DNA of 7,784 nucleotides from DASPKW01 sp038244055 (GCA_038244055.1 JBBRTW010000355.1:1-7784); one strand, 5' to 3'; shown: positions 1 to 5,887, counted from the first letter of the stretch. Numbers and translations: made by a program. Notes: a model not told the origin generated them from the sequence alone.

Positions 1-64
1 AGGTTTGGAGTGGTTGCGGAGAAGTAATACGATTGGTGAGACCTCATGGGGCATTCGCGTTTAG
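1..64 (+). CDS. possible 3' end of an upstream gene (partial)
   Basis: The window opens inside what may be the last codons of a gene upstream of the QatB-like gene. Two frames are possible. Frame 2 reads GLEWLRRSNT... and stops at TAG 62-64, overlapping the next gene by 19 bases. Frame 1 reads RFGVVAEK and stops at TAA 25-27. Qat operons normally place a KAP-family ATPase (QatA) before QatB, so a QatA-like product is the natural guess. The visible 8-20 residues are far too few to identify it, and neither frame can be chosen with confidence. Confidence 0.22.
   Translation, partial: GLEWLRRSNTIGETSWGIRV
35..40 (+). promoter_or_regulatory. ribosome binding site of the QatB-like gene
   Basis: GGTGAG lies five bases before the ATG at 46 and is a moderate Shine-Dalgarno match. 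It supports ATG 46 as the start, which matters because the exact N-terminus (MGHS) is functionally suggestive. Confidence 0.5.
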
Positions 65-852
65 GAAATCCTCCGAAGTCACAACGATGGGACCAGGTTG
101 TCGCCACGGTGCTGGGGGACGCTTCGAATCCGACCGGCCAAGTGCCGCTCACAGAAGAGGTAGGAGAGGTTGCCCGCTTAACTCTTCAAGCAGCAGAAAC
201 GGGGTTGGAGCACGCACTTTTAGATGAGGGGCTCAGGCATACCTTCTACACCCTCACACAGATAGTCCTTGCTGCCCGAGAAGAGGACTGGAAGGCCAAG
301 CTAGAAGCGGCCGGTGTTGCGGTTCCAGCCGGTGGCAATTTGCTCGATTTCACGACATCGGTTCAGGATGCAATCGATGATCACATCCTGTCTCGGGGAA
401 AATCAACTGATGTGAGCGAGATGGCACAGCAGGCCGCCGGCGAAGCCTTGGCTTCGTTGGCCGAGCCCTCGGCATCGAGTTTGTTCGGAGGCGGTGAAGA
501 GCAGCTCAATAGGGCATTGCGAGAATTATCAACGAAGGAGGGCTTCGCCCGACTCGGCCAGCGATTCTTCGGTCGTTTCATGTCGCGGTTCTTGAACTTC
601 TACCTCAGCAGGATCACTGCTCATGCTGTTGGACGAGGAAGACTCCCGCAAGTCGGGGATCTGTCGTCATTCAACGAGGGTCTAAATCACCATTGCGAGC
701 AGAGTGCCCGAATCGTCCGCGACTTTTGCGGTCAGTGGTACAGCAAGACGAACTACAAGGAGGGAATCAATCCGGCAAATGTGACGCGGTTCATGGCGGT
801 AGCCCTTAAGAAGCTACGTAAGGAAGTACAGTTGCAAAGGGGCGAGCCATGA
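46..852 (+). CDS. QatB-like defence protein of unknown fold
   Basis: This 268-residue, largely helical soluble protein has no signal peptide or membrane segment. Three things point to a QatB-like subunit. Its N-terminus is MGHSRLG...., like the glycine-second, serine-rich starts of QatB proteins. Its C-terminal part (about 215-262) reads RIVRDFCGQWYSKTNY followed by an ALKKLR helix. It lies directly before a QueC-like (QatC-like) gene, sharing the ATGA overlap at 849-852, so translation is coupled. A Gly/Ser/Ala-rich stretch around residues 130-152 looks like a flexible linker. QatB is essential to Qat anti-phage immunity, but its biochemistry is not obvious from sequence. QueC-family defence enzymes have been reported to conjugate a deazaguanine base to protein N-termini, which would make Gly2 a candidate acceptor; that is inference. 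The family call rests on remembered similarity and gene order, not on an alignment. Confidence 0.7.
   Translation: MGHSRLGNPPKSQRWDQVVATVLGDASNPTGQVPLTEEVGEVARLTLQAAETGLEHALLDEGLRHTFYTLTQIVLAAREEDWKAKLEAAGVAVPAGGNLLDFTTSVQDAIDDHILSRGKSTDVSEMAQQAAGEALASLAEPSASSLFGGGEEQLNRALRELSTKEGFARLGQRFFGRFMSRFLNFYLSRITAHAVGRGRLPQVGDLSSFNEGLNHHCEQSARIVRDFCGQWYSKTNYKEGINPANVTRFMAVALKKLRKEVQLQRGEP
836..842 (+). promoter_or_regulatory. ribosome binding site of the QatC-like gene
   Basis: AAAGGGG sits six bases before the ATG at 849, inside the end of the preceding gene. With the ATGA stop-start overlap it fixes the start and indicates translational coupling of the pair. Confidence 0.55.
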
Positions 853-2717
853 GTACGCCCCGTCTGTTTCTTTGCAGCGGAGCGACGCTGCCGCCCGACG
901 ATCCCCGGCAAAGTGTACGGAAAGTGATCCCGCTCGACTCGCTGGGTGATGACGCGAACGTTAACCTCAATCTCGACGATGTCGCTAAGGTGTTTGGCGA
1001 ACACCTGACCCCGAGGTTAACCGACCTATTGGAACTGGCGGCATATGTTTTCAGTGCCGACAGTTCGACTTCAAGAGGTACAACATGGTCAAATGAAGGG
1101 GCAGTTGAGAATTACGACCGCGATTTTCACCTGGTACTTCCGATGCGGGACGTGGCGTTCTGGCAACAGGTATCCGTGCGTGAGCAGCTCCGCTCAATTC
1201 TAAGTTTTCTGACCGACGACAAATGGGAATTTGATTTTGTGCCTTTGACGAAGACGCGGTCAGTGCAGGGATACCTGAGTATTTGCAGTGAAGAATGGCC
1301 GTTTTACGGGGTCGATCGGGTGATTATGTTCTCGGGGGGGCTTGATTCGCTCGCTGGTGCCATCGAGACCGGTGCCGCCGACGGGCGAATGGTGCTGGTC
1401 AGCCACCGTTCAAAGGGGATGGCAAACGAGCGGCAGCAGGACTTGGTTTCTGAGCTCGCCCGTATGTATCCCGGCCGAGTGGTCCACGTTCCCGTTTGGA
1501 TAAACAAAGAACGCAGCCTCGGTCGGGAGCATACCCAGCGGAGTCGATCGTTTCTATTCGCAGCCCTGGGGACAGTGGTGGCAGAGTCGGTGCGTGCCAA
1601 GGGCGTGCGATTTTTCGAGAACGGCGTGGTAAGCATCAACCTACCTGTTGCGGAGGAGGTAAAGCGATCGCGGGCGTCCCGGACCACCCATCCTTGGGGG
1701 CTTCTGCAATTTGCAAAGTTTTTCGGAGAAGTCGTCGGCCGACCGCTGATCATCGATAACCCATTCATCGATCGGACCAAGGCAGAGGTGGTAGCAAGCA
1801 TCGCATCAAATGGGGCCGCCCAGCTCATCGCCCGAACCTGTTCATGTGCCCACACGGGTCACTTTCAATCAAAGGCCCAGCAGCACTGTGGCACCTGCAG
1901 CCAGTGCATCGATCGCCGTGTCGCTGTACTTGCGGCCGACCTCGCCGACCACGATCCGGACACCGACTACGTCTCTGACGTCTTTACGGGACATCGGAAG
2001 CCAGGCTATGAACAGAACATGGGCGTGGACTTTGTTCACCATGCCCTTTCGCTGCACCGCATGAACGACAACGAGATTGCCACAAAGTTCAACACGGAAC
2101 TCGCCAGAGCCGCTCGCCCGATGCCGAACCGAACTACCGTGATCAAGAGATTTGTAGAGCTGCACCGCCGGCACGCTGCCGCTGTGAATCGGGTGCTCAT
2201 CGACCAATTAGCGAAGGCGAGTGGGGCACAATTTGCTGGCGTGTTAGACCCGACGTGCCTGCTGGCAAAGATCGCCCTCAACGAGCACTTGAAGCCATCA
2301 TGGCGGCGATACGGCGAGCGAATTGCGACGATCCTCGAAGCCGGGTTGCCGCGAGCGTGCAAGAGTCAGAAGCCCAAAGATGAGCCGCGGCTCCAAGAGA
2401 TCTGCGACGGCATTTTGGCAGGATCTGGAGAGGATCTTGTGCGTGAATTTCCATTCGTTCGCTGGTCATCGTCGATGACCAAGCCTGACTGGTCGGATGA
2501 AGCCACGAAGGTATGGGTCGAACTCAAATACGTCAGGAAGAAGGGCGACATCAAGGTGATCACCGAAGATATTGCGGCCGATATCACGAAATACGGTGAC
2601 AACGGCCGTCGCACCCTGTTTGTGGTGTATGACCCGCAGCATCTGATTCCGGACGACCGCGGCTTTGCAGCACCCGCAGCGGAGCGGAAGGACATGATGA
2701 TGAGAATAATTCGATAA
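849..2717 (+). CDS. QatC-like QueC-family enzyme fused to a DpnII/MboI-type nuclease domain
   Basis: This 622-residue protein shows three regions. Residues 1-155 are an N-terminal domain of the kind found in QatC-like proteins (RDFHLVLPMRD..FW). Residues about 156-380 are a QueC-type PP-loop domain. Its ATP-binding loop is SGGLDSLAG (S162-D166-S167), and a zinc cluster is formed by C331 or C333 with C347, C350 and C353 (CGTCSQC), the ligand pattern of QueC. QueC makes 7-cyano-7-deazaguanine from carboxydeazaguanine; in Qat and type IV CBASS its relatives serve immunity. After a helical region, residues about 515-622 (FPFVRW...D547/D550...E558-L-K560...FVVYDP) match a PD-(D/E)xK fold close to DpnII/MboI endonucleases. 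The protein is far longer than ordinary QueC (about 230 residues). It overlaps the preceding gene by four bases. No TatD-like nuclease gene follows, so the fused domain may supply the nuclease. The QueC call is firm; the nuclease domain is probable; a Qat-like role is inferred. Confidence 0.8.
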   Translation: MSTPRLFLCSGATLPPDDPRQSVRKVIPLDSLGDDANVNLNLDDVAKVFGEHLTPRLTDLLELAAYVFSADSSTSRGTTWSNEGAVENYDRDFHLVLPMRDVAFWQQVSVREQLRSILSFLTDDKWEFDFVPLTKTRSVQGYLSICSEEWPFYGVDRVIMFSGGLDSLAGAIETGAADGRMVLVSHRSKGMANERQQDLVSELARMYPGRVVHVPVWINKERSLGREHTQRSRSFLFAALGTVVAESVRAKGVRFFENGVVSINLPVAEEVKRSRASRTTHPWGLLQFAKFFGEVVGRPLIIDNPFIDRTKAEVVASIASNGAAQLIARTCSCAHTGHFQSKAQQHCGTCSQCIDRRVAVLAADLADHDPDTDYVSDVFTGHRKPGYEQNMGVDFVHHALSLHRMNDNEIATKFNTELARAARPMPNRTTVIKRFVELHRRHAAAVNRVLIDQLAKASGAQFAGVLDPTCLLAKIALNEHLKPSWRRYGERIATILEAGLPRACKSQKPKDEPRLQEICDGILAGSGEDLVREFPFVRWSSSMTKPDWSDEATKVWVELKYVRKKGDIKVITEDIAADITKYGDNGRRTLFVVYDPQHLIPDDRGFAAPAAERKDMMMRIIR

Positions 2718-2738
2718 GGGGCGGTCGATAGGATAAAT

Positions 2739-2825
2739 CTATTCCAGTGCGTGGCTGATCGAGGAGTGTTTGCTGGCCAGCAGATCCGAGACGTACACGA
2801 TGTTTGTGTCGGCAGCGATCATCAT
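2739..2825 (-). pseudogene. N-terminal remnant of a PIN-domain (VapC-like) toxin
   Basis: On the minus strand a GAGGAG ribosome site (2835-2840) precedes ATGATG by nine bases and opens a 28-codon frame beginning MMIAADTNIVYVSDLL and ending at TAG 2739-2741. MIAADTNIV is the classic first strand of PIN ribonucleases, including the first catalytic aspartate (D6 in this numbering). The other acidic residues of the roughly 130-residue fold are absent, so the product cannot be a working toxin. No antitoxin is recognisable upstream. It converges on the QatC-like gene and stops 22 bases after it, which suggests truncation when the defence genes arrived. A chance resemblance is possible because the match is short. 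Confidence 0.4.
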
Positions 2826-2949
2826 ATCTTCTCGCTCCTCGTCCCGTCGCAATACACATTTCGCAATGGTCGATTTGAATTGTCGTCGCCGCCTGGCGGA
2901 CACAGCGTATCATGGGCCGTCATTCCGGGGGCCAATCTTTATTTGCCAT

Positions 2950-2954
2950 GGAGG
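2950..2954 (+). promoter_or_regulatory. ribosome binding site deciding the start at 2960
   Basis: GGAGG lies five bases upstream of ATG 2960. It favours that start over the in-frame ATG at 2948 and over starts further upstream, which would read through non-coding-looking sequence. Confidence 0.5.
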
Positions 2955-2959
2955 TCTTC

Positions 2960-3406
2960 ATGCCCAGCCCCTCTCGATCGCTCCAGTGTCGCTTTATTCA
3001 TCATCTGGTCACGGGGCTGCGAGGTAGTCTGGCGAAGGCCGGCAATTCCCTCGCCGATGAACTCATGCCGCTGGATGCGATTCTTTCATCCCCCGAGCCC
3101 GATCTGTACGCGGCCAAGATCGCCGCTGACCAGATCTCGCGTGAATGGGATCGGCGGCAGCACTCCGGACCGTCGGCGGAGGATGAAGTTCCGGCGATGG
3201 TCACGCAGGCGCTCGGCATGCTGGCCGATGCCATTGACCATGTGCTGGCGGGCACGGGTGACTTGGACGGCTTCGTATCGACTGTCCTCCAGTGCCGGGA
3301 CCGGGTCATGGCGATCGATTTGATGTCCATGTGGAAACGGGAATCGAATCGGGGTTCTTCCGCACTCCCGATGAAAAGGTGCAGTTCCGCGATCTCACAA
3401 CCCTGA
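2960..3406 (+). CDS. hypothetical helical protein, probably frameshifted near its 3' end
   Basis: The frame begins MPSPSRSLQCRF after a good GGAGG site and encodes a predicted all-helical, acidic protein (ADELMPLDAIL, DEVPAMVTQALGMLADAIDHVL). It has no signal peptide, membrane segment or motif that I recognise. Third codon positions are rich in G and C up to about 3316, which supports coding on this strand. After GCGATCGAT the reading degrades into a Ser/Arg-rich tail (WKRESNRGSS), ending at 3406. The -1 frame from 3319 instead gives FDVHVETGIESGFF..., a natural-looking acidic ending with its stop at 3409-3411. One missing T in the TTT run at 3319-3321 would explain this. It is therefore a recently broken gene or a sequencing indel. 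The function is unknown. Confidence 0.5.
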   Translation: MPSPSRSLQCRFIHHLVTGLRGSLAKAGNSLADELMPLDAILSSPEPDLYAAKIAADQISREWDRRQHSGPSAEDEVPAMVTQALGMLADAIDHVLAGTGDLDGFVSTVLQCRDRVMAIDLMSMWKRESNRGSSALPMKRCSSAISQP

Positions 3407-3446
3407 TATGACGTCGAAAACGCCGGTTTTGGCTCAACCCCTAGAG

Positions 3447-3463
3447 CACTTTCACCGAGAGTG
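3447..3463. other. short hairpin in the convergent spacer
   Basis: CACTTTC and GAGAGTG can pair across a three-base ACC loop: seven pairs, one of them G-T. It lies between the 3' ends of the plus-strand hypothetical gene and the minus-strand PEP-CTERM gene. No T-run follows on either strand, so a terminator role is only possible. The rest of 3412-3601 shows nothing recognisable. Confidence 0.25.
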
Positions 3464-3470
3464 AGGAAGA

Positions 3471-3490
3471 ACCGGGTTTGCGCGCCCGGT
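3471..3490 (-). terminator. possible weak terminator after the minus-strand PEP-CTERM gene
   Basis: ACCGGG and CCCGGT form a perfect six-base inverted repeat around an eight-base loop. On the minus strand it is followed by TTCTTCCTC, a pyrimidine-rich but not T-pure tail. It lies about 110 bases beyond the PEP-CTERM stop, so it may end that transcript. The stem is short and the assignment weak. Confidence 0.25.
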
Positions 3491-3601
3491 GACAGTTGTG
3501 AGCCGATCGCTTCGCGCGCGATGCCCCGGCAGAACATACCGACGAGCATCTATGGAACCGGGCAAACGCTCGTGCGCACAAGCTATTGGCAATGTGCCTG
3601 T

Positions 3602-4123
3602 TCAAGCGCTCCGGCGACGCCGAAAGGCAAGCGGAACCGCGCAGACGAGCAACAGCGCGAAAGTCCCGGGCTCGGGAACGCTGATTGAGCCGTTGGTGAT
3701 GATCGTGGTGGCAGCGCCAGGAAAATCGGAGTCGCCGTTACGCGTGCCGGCCAATTTGAGCGCCCAAACGCCGTCGCTGAAGCCGGTTGTGTCGAAAGTC
3801 ACGGTGGCGATGATTCCGTTCGCGGCAATCGTGCCGGTGCTCGTCGTGGTGGTTGCCTCGTAGAACGTGGGCGTGCCAAAGGCGAATCCTGCGCCGGACT
3901 GGCCGGTGTTGTTGGGGGCAAAGATTGTTCCCGAAATCACATTCACGGCGGTGATCGTGGGACGGGTAGGACTTGAGGTCCCATCGCCAATTTGTACTTC
4001 AAGGTCGATGCCTTGCACGGGATCGCCGCCAGTTACCGAGAGGGTTCTCTGCTGGCCGGCCTGGTTTGGATTGAGAACCAGATTCCGCGGATCATTTTTG
4101 AAATCGCTTCCCCTCGGCGCCAA
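3602..4123 (-). CDS. 5'-truncated PEP-CTERM cohesin-like surface protein
   Basis: The C-terminus is a textbook PEP-CTERM exosortase signal: VPEPGTFALLLV, a hydrophobic segment, then RRRRSA at the stop. Before it lies a beta-rich Gly/Thr/Asn domain (LVLNPNQAG, TGGDPVQGIDLEVQIGDG, GTIFAPNNTG, ATVTFDTTGF), a cohesin-like pattern frequent in planctomycete PEP-CTERM proteins. Such proteins are exported by Sec and anchored or processed by an exosortase, so an N-terminal signal peptide is required; none is present. The frame is open from immediately after the TAA stop (4130-4132) of the phosphoesterase, in the same phase, and the first usable start is a TTG at 4123 without a convincing ribosome site. 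The beginning of the gene has evidently been lost. It could be a pseudogene or be made only by stop-codon readthrough; export looks impossible as it stands. Confidence 0.7.
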   Translation of the reverse strand: MAPRGSDFKNDPRNLVLNPNQAGQQRTLSVTGGDPVQGIDLEVQIGDGTSSPTRPTITAVNVISGTIFAPNNTGQSGAGFAFGTPTFYEATTTTSTGTIAANGIIATVTFDTTGFSDGVWALKLAGTRNGDSDFPGAATTIITNGSISVPEPGTFALLLVCAVPLAFRRRRSA

Positions 4124-4129
4124 CGGGAG

Positions 4130-5566
4130 TTATCCCGCGCGCAGCGTGATCACGACGATCTCCGCGGGTGCGCCCACTCGCAGAGGGAACCAGCTTCCCA
4201 CGCCATTGTTGACGAACAACCGGGCATCCCCGCGCTGGTACTGGCCGGTCCAATAGCGGAAGCGGGCGGGCCCGACGCCGATGCGGTCCGTCAGCATCAG
4301 CTGGCCGCCATGCGTGTGGCCCGAGAGCGTCATGGGCAATCCGCCCGCGGCCGCCTGATCGAAGCTGTGCGGATGATGGGCCAGCAGGATGGGGAACGCG
4401 GCGGCATCGCGCAGGGCCAGGAGCCTGTTCATCGACTCGGCCGTTGCTTCATCGCTTCGCTGGCGAAAATAATAGTGAGCCTCTTTCCCGCTGCGCCCGA
4501 TCTCCCGGCCGATGCGAAGCTGGCCCCAGGACTGCCCGAGGAACTGGATCGGGGTCCGCCGCCCGGGTATGCGCACGGTCATCGCCTGGTCAAGCAGCAG
4601 CGGGAGTCCCGCGCCCTGGATCACCTCTTCGAATTCGCCGGCGGCCTTGCGGCCCATCCCATCGTGATTGCCTTCGATCATCGCCAGCCCGTAGCGGGGG
4701 TCCAGCAGGCGCATGAACTCCACGCCCGATTGAACCGAGCGCCCGGAGATGTCCATGAGGTCGCCCGTAAATGCAACCAGATCCGCGCCGGCCGCATTGG
4801 TCGCCTCGGCCACGCGGCGGGCCATCCCCTCGGGCAGGAACTGGCCGATGTGCAGGTCCGAGACGTGGGCGATGGTCACGCCGTCGAGATCCGCGGGAAG
4901 CGCCGGCAGGCGCATGTCGACATGGCGGACCCGAAAGCCCGTCAGTTCACGCAGGGCCACGCCCGAGAAGACGCCGGTTGCCAGCGGCGCCATTACGGCA
5001 ACGCCCGCCGCGACCATCGCACGGCGCGTGAGCACCGGTGCCTGCTGACCACGATTGTCCGCCGGCGCTGTGGGGGCGGGCGGCGGTATGGGTGGCAGTG
5101 TGATTGGCGGTGTGGGTGGCAGCGTGGGTGCAAGTGTGATTGGCGGTGTGGGTGCCAGTGTGATTGGCGGAGTGGGTGCCAGCGTGGGTGCCAGTGTGGG
5201 TGCAAGTGTGGGTAACGGTGTCGGGTGCGGCGCGGCGCCAGATACCCGTCCAGCGCGCATACGCGCCAGGCGCCGCAACAAGGGCCCGCTCTTGAAGAGC
5301 AGGAGGATCGCCCCAAGCGGCGGAAGCACGAGAACATGCCACACATAGGCCAGCACATCCCAGGCCAGCCAGTGAAAGTCCAGCTCTTCGATCATCATCT
5401 TCAGGAGGATCACCAGCAGGTATCCGGCCTGTGCGGCCATGAACAACCCCGCGAGAATGCGAAATACTCCCCCGGCCCGAAGAGGACGCAGACGCCCATC
5501 GGCCCACTTCCACCACAGCAGGTCCCCGACCAGTCCCCCGATAACAATCAGAATGAAAGTCAGCAC
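4130..5566 (-). CDS. membrane-anchored calcineurin-like metallophosphoesterase (YkuE/LpxG type)
   Basis: With the GTG at 5566 the protein has 478 residues. Residues 1-110 hold three or so membrane segments (VLTFILIVIGGLVGD, VFRILAGLFMAAQAGYLLVI, LAYVWHVLVLPPLGAILLL). A Thr/Pro-rich linker of TLAP/TPPI four-residue units follows at about 117-162, then a twin-arginine-like segment (LTRRAMVAAGVAVMAPLATG). The catalytic domain shows all metal-binding motifs: SDLHIG (D237, H239), GDLMD (D269), GNHD (N300, H301), AHHPHSF and SGHTHGG. This family hydrolyses phosphoesters, in known cases linked to the envelope, such as UDP-diacylglucosamine cleavage by LpxG; the substrate here is unknown. The active domain should face the periplasm. 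An in-frame GTG at 5647 would add 27 Arg-rich residues; I prefer 5566 because the first membrane helix starts there, though neither start has a strong ribosome site. The C-terminus abuts a PEP-CTERM reading frame. Confidence 0.88.
   Translation of the reverse strand: MLTFILIVIGGLVGDLLWWKWADGRLRPLRAGGVFRILAGLFMAAQAGYLLVILLKMMIEELDFHWLAWDVLAYVWHVLVLPPLGAILLLFKSGPLLRRLARMRAGRVSGAAPHPTPLPTLAPTLAPTLAPTPPITLAPTPPITLAPTLPPTPPITLPPIPPPAPTAPADNRGQQAPVLTRRAMVAAGVAVMAPLATGVFSGVALRELTGFRVRHVDMRLPALPADLDGVTIAHVSDLHIGQFLPEGMARRVAEATNAAGADLVAFTGDLMDISGRSVQSGVEFMRLLDPRYGLAMIEGNHDGMGRKAAGEFEEVIQGAGLPLLLDQAMTVRIPGRRTPIQFLGQSWGQLRIGREIGRSGKEAHYYFRQRSDEATAESMNRLLALRDAAAFPILLAHHPHSFDQAAAGGLPMTLSGHTHGGQLMLTDRIGVGPARFRYWTGQYQRGDARLFVNNGVGSWFPLRVGAPAEIVVITLRAG
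5088..5219. repeat. 12-bp minisatellite (11 units) inside the phosphoesterase gene
   Basis: Eleven contiguous 12-base units run without interruption. On the plus strand most are GTGGGTGCCAGT or GTGATTGGCGGT with one to three substitutions. Each unit encodes exactly four residues on the minus strand (TLAP or TPPI), so gain or loss of units keeps the frame and changes only linker length between the membrane domain and the enzyme domain. Two unit types are interspersed, suggesting several rounds of duplication. Confidence 0.9.
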
Positions 5567-5687
5567 GGCCCTGAGTATACCTGCGCACGGCCTGATCGTC
5601 GCACTTGTGTGTTCACGTCGCAGTCGACGGTATCGATACTGCGCCACTCCGTTTTGATAATTGAGTCGAATTCGGGCGATTTTTCAA

Positions 5688-5716
5688 TTGACTCCCGAGC
5701 CCGATGACTCTATGTT
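5688..5716 (+). promoter_or_regulatory. sigma-70-like promoter for the VPLPPA-type PEP-CTERM gene
   Basis: TTGACT (5688-5693) and TATGTT (5711-5716) are separated by exactly 17 bases, giving five of six and four of six matches to the -35 and -10 consensus. Transcription would start near 5723 and leave a leader of about 165 bases before ATG 5888. That leader contains the CTGTCAC repeats. The 321-base stretch 5567-5887 holds no gene and serves the divergent pair. Confidence 0.45.
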
Positions 5717-5816
5717 CGAGAAAAGTCCGGTAATATCGGCGTGCCGCAGTGGGTGCGGTGAGTTTCTCGCCCGTTTGAGTTCATAACCAAATCCGTGTTC
5801 GCCCGGCTGACCGTCC

Positions 5817-5858
5817 CGTGACAGTTCTGTCATCGTCCCGTGAAAGTCATGTGACAGT
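5817..5858 (-). promoter_or_regulatory. Pho-box-like 11-bp-phased repeats
   Basis: Read on the minus strand, CTGTCAC, CTTTCAC and CTGTCAC lie at offsets of 11 and 22 bases, so all are on the same helix face. Seven-base CTGTCAT-like direct repeats with an 11-base period are the hallmark of PhoB binding sites. A further inverted half-site makes TGACAG-TT-CTGTCA at 5819-5832. In this orientation the array points toward the phosphoesterase gene, about 250 bases away. For the plus-strand gene it would lie in the leader, 30 bases before the start codon, where it could act as an operator. Regulation by PhoB is inferred from enterobacterial site rules and may not transfer to this phylum. Confidence 0.45.
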
Positions 5859-5875
5859 CCGTGGCGCACTTTGCA

Positions 5876-5881
5876 AAGGAG
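5876..5881 (+). promoter_or_regulatory. ribosome binding site deciding the start at 5888
   Basis: AAGGAG sits six bases before ATG 5888. It overrules the in-frame GTG at 5861, which would place the site inside the gene and bury the signal peptide. Confidence 0.7.
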
Positions 5882-5887
5882 TTGAAG

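Noticed and set aside
1304..1855. A 183-codon minus-strand frame inside the QatC-like gene
   Set aside because: It lies opposite the PP-loop and zinc motifs of a clear gene and has shadow-like Ser/Arg/Thr composition.
2717..2745. A terminator hairpin after the QatC-like gene (ATAG...CTAT)
   Set aside because: Only four base pairs, with no T-run; too weak to call.
3001..3549. A 182-codon minus-strand open frame across the small hypothetical gene
   Set aside because: Its second half is Ser/Arg/Ala-rich, as expected of an antisense shadow, and the plus strand has a ribosome site and better third-position bias.
3992..5215. A 407-codon plus-strand frame opposite the phosphoesterase
   Set aside because: It is the antisense of a gene with all metallophosphoesterase motifs; its Cys/Gly-rich end is merely the minisatellite read backwards.
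5088..5219. A CRISPR array
   Set aside because: The units are 12 bases long, contiguous and without spacers; they are a coding minisatellite.
5860..5876. A sigma-54-like element (TGGCGCAC...TTGC) before the VPLPPA-type PEP-CTERM gene
   Set aside because: The GG and GC dinucleotides are 10 rather than 12 bases apart, and the site overlaps the ribosome binding region.
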